From assembly GCA_045221575.1 (NCBI GenBank), contig JBGUWU010000018.1, positions 40,917 through 104,916 of the forward strand: DNA of 64,000 bases. Reading direction: 5' to 3'. The translations under genes were made by a program, and so were the position numbers. Position 1 is the stretch's first letter. Each line of letters begins with the position of its first letter. The DNA comes from Scybalousia_A sp045221575 (GTDB lineage Bacteria; Bacteroidota; Bacteroidia; Bacteroidales; P3). The notes under the pieces were generated by a model. It had not been told where the DNA came from and did no database searches. It worked only from the letters and a program-made list of their open reading frames with translations. Positions 63,115-64,000 of the stretch are shown here, in pieces.

Positions 63115-63618
63115 CTATTGTATCTTTCTATATGTAACATCATGTATCATTAAATCATCTGTAACTAAACTAAAGTTTTTGAAAGTAACTTCATAAATGT
63201 TACCTTCATTCCTGACTAATTGATAAATACAGTCTTTATTTATACCTGTGCTTTCTACATGAAACACTATCCGTTGCCTTCCTCTATCATCTTCATATAA
63301 TTCAAATGTTGCTCCATCATAATGTCCATCAACTTGTTTTACTAAACCATTTTTATAAAATGTTAATGTATCACCTATTAGTTCGTAATATTGATCATAC
63401 AAACTTTCCCAAGAACCTATAAAGACTTTTCGTCGTTGTTCCAATGTCATTTCTTCTATTGGAATACTATCTAAATCTTCATCATCTTCTTCTTCGGTTG
63501 TTGATGTTGTTGTTTTTACATCTTCTTCGTCATCATTACAACTAACGATTACTAAACTAAAACTTACTATTGCAAAGAAGAAAAATAATATCTTCGCTAA
63601 AGAATTTATCTTTTTCAT
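63115..63618 (-). CDS. small lipoprotein, unknown
   Basis: 167 aa with a lipoprotein signal (lipobox LVIVSC, Cys near residue 27), then an acidic/Thr-rich spacer (NDDEEDVKTTTSTTEEEDDE) and a beta-rich domain (WESLYDQYYELIGDTLTFYK, lipocalin-like in style). No family identified. Last recognised gene on this side; no intact gene follows before the window edge. Confidence 0.78.
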   Translation of the reverse strand: MKKINSLAKILFFFFAIVSFSLVIVSCNDDEEDVKTTTSTTEEEDDEDLDSIPIEEMTLEQRRKVFIGSWESLYDQYYELIGDTLTFYKNGLVKQVDGHYDGATFELYEDDRGRQRIVFHVESTGINKDCIYQLVRNEGNIYEVTFKNFSLVTDDLMIHDVTYRKIQ

Positions 63619-64000
63619 AGTTTTATCTGTTTTTTTTATTTGGTTATTATTTATTAAAACGTTTATCTATTGGGGTTTATTTTATTTTTTTAATTACTAT
63701 CTATAATAACCTTCTTTTTATTTAAAAGTATCTACATATAATACGCAAAAAACCCAAAAGTTCGCAGAAAAAATAAAACTTTTTTTTGTATTTTTTTAAG
63801 GATATAATGACAGAATTATTTCTTGTATTACTAAAAAATACTTTTTGTTGCAAGATTTATTAAAAATTTAAAAAAATTCACTCGCATACATAATAATGAT
63901 TCTCTTATAGGGAAAAATTATGTATGCGAGCAAAACACTGATTCTCTTACAGATAAAAAATATACCCGCATAAAAAAAATTATCGTTGTTCTTACTGAAG
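63619..64000. other. AT-rich non-coding end of the window with inverted and direct repeats
   Basis: No gene seen. Contains a perfect 14-bp inverted repeat (CTCGCATACATAAT at 63881-63894, complement at 63917-63930) with a 22-base loop. The direct repeat TGATTCTCTTAyAG occurs at 63898 and 63939 (41 bases apart), each followed by an A-rich stretch and a GCGAG/GCATA block. Confidence 0.6.

Noticed and set aside
63881..64000. Possible start of a CRISPR array
   Set aside because: Only two imperfect repeats with no spacer pattern and no cas gene in the window.
1..64000. tRNA or rRNA genes
   Set aside because: No T-loop GTTCGA-type blocks with matching acceptor stems and no rRNA-like conserved stretches were seen by eye.

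Overview
The window looks like chromosome of an anaerobic, AT-rich member of the Bacteroidota, most likely the order Bacteroidales. The support is: Bacteroidetes-type promoters (a -7 box TAnnTTTG, sometimes with a -33 TTTG about 19 bases upstream) before many genes; four secreted proteins with type IX secretion (T9SS)-style C-terminal sorting domains; a BspA-type leucine-rich repeat protein; a RecQ with the long C-terminal extension common in this phylum; and a ferredoxin-dependent 2-oxoacid oxidoreductase. No rRNA, tRNA, CRISPR array or intact transposase was seen.

Layout. 0-7 kb: phosphohexomutase (cut by the left edge), recQ, the arabinose-5-phosphate isomerase of Kdo synthesis, a GSCFA protein, and DUF2752 and TM2 membrane proteins. 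7-12.4 kb: an efflux/envelope operon on the minus strand (TetR regulator, RND/MMPL transporter, LolA-like lipoprotein-sorting protein, outer-membrane barrel) behind a clear palindromic operator. 12.4-20 kb: a 21-base-period repeat array, a sugar aminotransferase, then a minus-strand M6 metalloprotease, nadC and yihY. 20-24 kb: a four-gene 2-oxoacid:ferredoxin oxidoreductase operon. 24-36 kb: gmk, pheS, a BspA-like protein with a tiny lipoprotein, folE, an Omp28-like T9SS protein, ftsK, recA and a YitT protein. 36-44 kb: a polysaccharide flippase behind a second repeat array, recR, a T9SS protein, a PASTA protein, a zinc metallopeptidase and hutH. 44-50.6 kb: an accessory region. 50.6-64 kb: a lipoprotein and a T9SS fibronectin-like protein, the F-type ATP synthase genes atpE-F-H-A, a thioredoxin-like protein, lepA, aroA, a sigma-54-type regulator, a cardiolipin-synthase-like protein and a small lipoprotein.

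The 44-50.6 kb region is the most unusual. At one end is the first ~56 codons of atpG, broken and joined to the 3' end of an unrelated regulator gene, about 9 kb from atpA. Between them lie a retropepsin-like protease, uncharacterised secreted and membrane proteins, a DUF2971 protein, a small XRE regulator, a candidate structured RNA with its own promoter and terminator-like end, and a tightly overlapping three-gene module built around DUF3990 (an ADP-ribosyltransferase-like fold, by inference). A second unusual theme is a family of degenerate 21-base-period tandem repeats at four intergenic sites, two of them directly upstream of surface-glycan genes.
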